A stretch of 64,000 nucleotides of DNA from Alkalinema sp. CACIAM 70d (lineage in GTDB: Bacteria; Cyanobacteriota; Cyanobacteriia; Leptolyngbyales; Leptolyngbyaceae). The stretch is from assembly GCA_002148405.1 (NCBI GenBank), contig MUGG01000119.1:150352-214351 (forward strand), read 5' to 3'. Under the pieces are notes generated by a model that was not told the DNA's origin, searched no databases, and worked only from the letters and a program-made list of their open reading frames with translations. Position numbers and translations under genes: made by a program. Of this stretch, positions 63,089 to 64,000 are shown one piece after another; position 1 is the first letter of the stretch, and every line of letters begins with the position of its first letter.

Positions 63089-63129
63089 CATCTACTCACT
63101 TGGGATTTTGTGTGTACGCTGTTTCCTGA
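63089..63129. repeat. Dispersed ~40-base repeat, copy 2
   Basis: CATCTACTCACTTGGGATTT followed by TGTGTGTACGCTGTTTCCTG; see copy 1. Both copies lie a few bases beyond the stop codon of a minus-strand gene and in the same orientation. Confidence 0.7.
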
Positions 63130-63136
63130 TCTAGTG

Positions 63137-63976
63137 TTATAAATGTCGTTCCAGCCAATCTTCTAAATCTGCTATCACGGTTGAATAATTTAAGTCGTTT
63201 TGTAATTCATGATAGGCTCCTGGATATTCTTTCTTTTCTTTATCAGAGAAGGGGATTGCATCGAAAAATTGGCGACTGCCTTCCGGTAAGGTGACACGAT
63301 CGGCTTCGCCATGGAGGATTAATAAAGGACAAGTCCACTGATCAGCATGGCTCTGAACGTGCTCGATCGTGGCCAAAAATTCTGTTGCTAAACGAGCGGT
63401 TACCCAGTCATGGCGAAGGGGATCTTGGGCATCGGCTGCTAGGGCGATCGGATCTCGGGATGCTGCGCTGAGGGGAATTCCACTGTGTAATCTAAATCGT
63501 GGGTACAGCCGAGATAGGACTTGTCCAAGAGCCATTTTGAAAGGTGAGACTCCAACTTGACCTAGGGCAGGAGATAATGCAATTACACCTTGAATTTGGG
63601 TCGTTACTGCTGGGTTACGCAGTACATAGTCTAGAACAATGAGTCCTCCTAGACTTTGCCCTAGGAGAAAGATTGGACAGTGAGGTGCTTGCGTTAATAT
63701 CCATTGTAGAAATGTGTCGAGATCATCGCGAAACTCTTGCCATCTATTGATGTAACCCCGTTGTCCTTCAGAACGGCCATTGCCTCTCAGGTCAAATGAA
63801 AAAATGGCGTAGTTGTGGGGGACGAGGGTCTGGATAATATGTTCGTAGAGTCCGCAGTGTCCACCTATCCCTGGCACGATCGCTAGGATTGCTTTTGCAT
63901 GATTTTGTGGATACCAGTGTTGAAAATAAAGTTCAAGATTAGCTGACTTAAATGTCCCTTGACGATGACCAATCAT
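63137..63976 (-). CDS. Alpha/beta hydrolase, monoacylglycerol-lipase-like
   Basis: A 279-residue serine hydrolase. The lid-region and oxyanion motif IVPGIGGHCGLYEHI, SFDLRGNGRSEGQRGYINRW, the nucleophile elbow LLGQSLGGLIVLDYVLRNP (Ser of GQSLG), the acid in LLILHGEADRVTLPEGS and the His in YPGAYHELQNDLN complete the triad. It resembles monoacylglycerol lipases and lysophospholipases, which release free fatty acids from monoacylglycerols or lysolipids. There is no signal peptide, so it acts inside the cell. The acyltransferase follows downstream on the same strand. The start at 63976 is 24 bases from the window edge. Confidence 0.9.
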   Translation of the reverse strand: MIGHRQGTFKSANLELYFQHWYPQNHAKAILAIVPGIGGHCGLYEHIIQTLVPHNYAIFSFDLRGNGRSEGQRGYINRWQEFRDDLDTFLQWILTQAPHCPIFLLGQSLGGLIVLDYVLRNPAVTTQIQGVIALSPALGQVGVSPFKMALGQVLSRLYPRFRLHSGIPLSAASRDPIALAADAQDPLRHDWVTARLATEFLATIEHVQSHADQWTCPLLILHGEADRVTLPEGSRQFFDAIPFSDKEKKEYPGAYHELQNDLNYSTVIADLEDWLERHL

Positions 63977-64000
63977 AGGGAAATGAGTTGGAAAGGCGAC

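Overview
The window looks like a stretch of cyanobacterial chromosome. The octamer GCGATCGC and its core CGATCG (the HIP1 repeat of cyanobacteria) are scattered throughout, in and between genes, and many of the proteins have a cyanobacterial character. No rRNA, tRNA or CRISPR array was recognised. The only mobile DNA is a decayed transposase remnant at about 59.4-59.9 kb.

Layout. 1-5.6 kb: a truncated exported protein, a c-type haem (Tll0287/DUF3365-like) protein, a DUF302 protein, an ACR3/BASS-type transporter, a Uma2 nuclease-fold protein and a feoA-feoB iron operon with a Fur-box-like palindrome upstream. 6-9 kb: a glycosyltransferase and an unrecognised 546-residue protein ending in a helix-turn-helix. 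9-15.5 kb: a giant RHS/YD-repeat protein fused to RTX calcium-binding repeats, a small signal-peptide ORF, and the corpse of a second RTX C-terminus. 15.9-22.9 kb: a GMC oxidoreductase / DoxX-like / type II NADH dehydrogenase group on the minus strand, divergent from an SDR, an aquaporin-family channel and a double-VOC protein. 23-29.2 kb: a GH63-like (MGH1-like) glycosidase, a short ribosome hibernation factor, and an ADP-forming acyl-CoA ligase fused to a GNAT acetyltransferase. 29.4-35 kb: adhE and the hydrogenase maturation genes hypE, hypD, hypC. Together with the ligase these suggest dark, anaerobic fermentation and H2 metabolism.

35-58 kb: the most notable region, ten minus-strand genes encoding the hub, spike, baseplate and fibre end of a contractile injection system (CIS, phage-tail-like). 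The order in transcription is tube-cap protein, LysM protein, gpD-like hub, gpV-like spike, PAAR-like tip, gp25, gpJ/gp6-like, a second gpJ-like protein of 2196 residues, a gpI-like protein of 1797 residues, and a fibre with a C-terminal S74 chaperone domain. No sheath, inner tube or AAA ATPase gene is in the window. The two largest baseplate proteins carry long arrays of Asp-box (BNR, sialidase-like) propeller repeats, recurring phage-fibre-type beta modules, and a hydrophobic segment each that could touch a membrane. The hypC gene begins 13 bases after the fibre gene ends.

58-64 kb: two small membrane proteins of unknown function, the transposase remnant, serC, a PlsC-like acyltransferase and a monoacylglycerol-lipase-like hydrolase. 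Throughout the window, many intergenic gaps carry their own local tandem duplications of 12-16 bases, with a different unit sequence in each gap.
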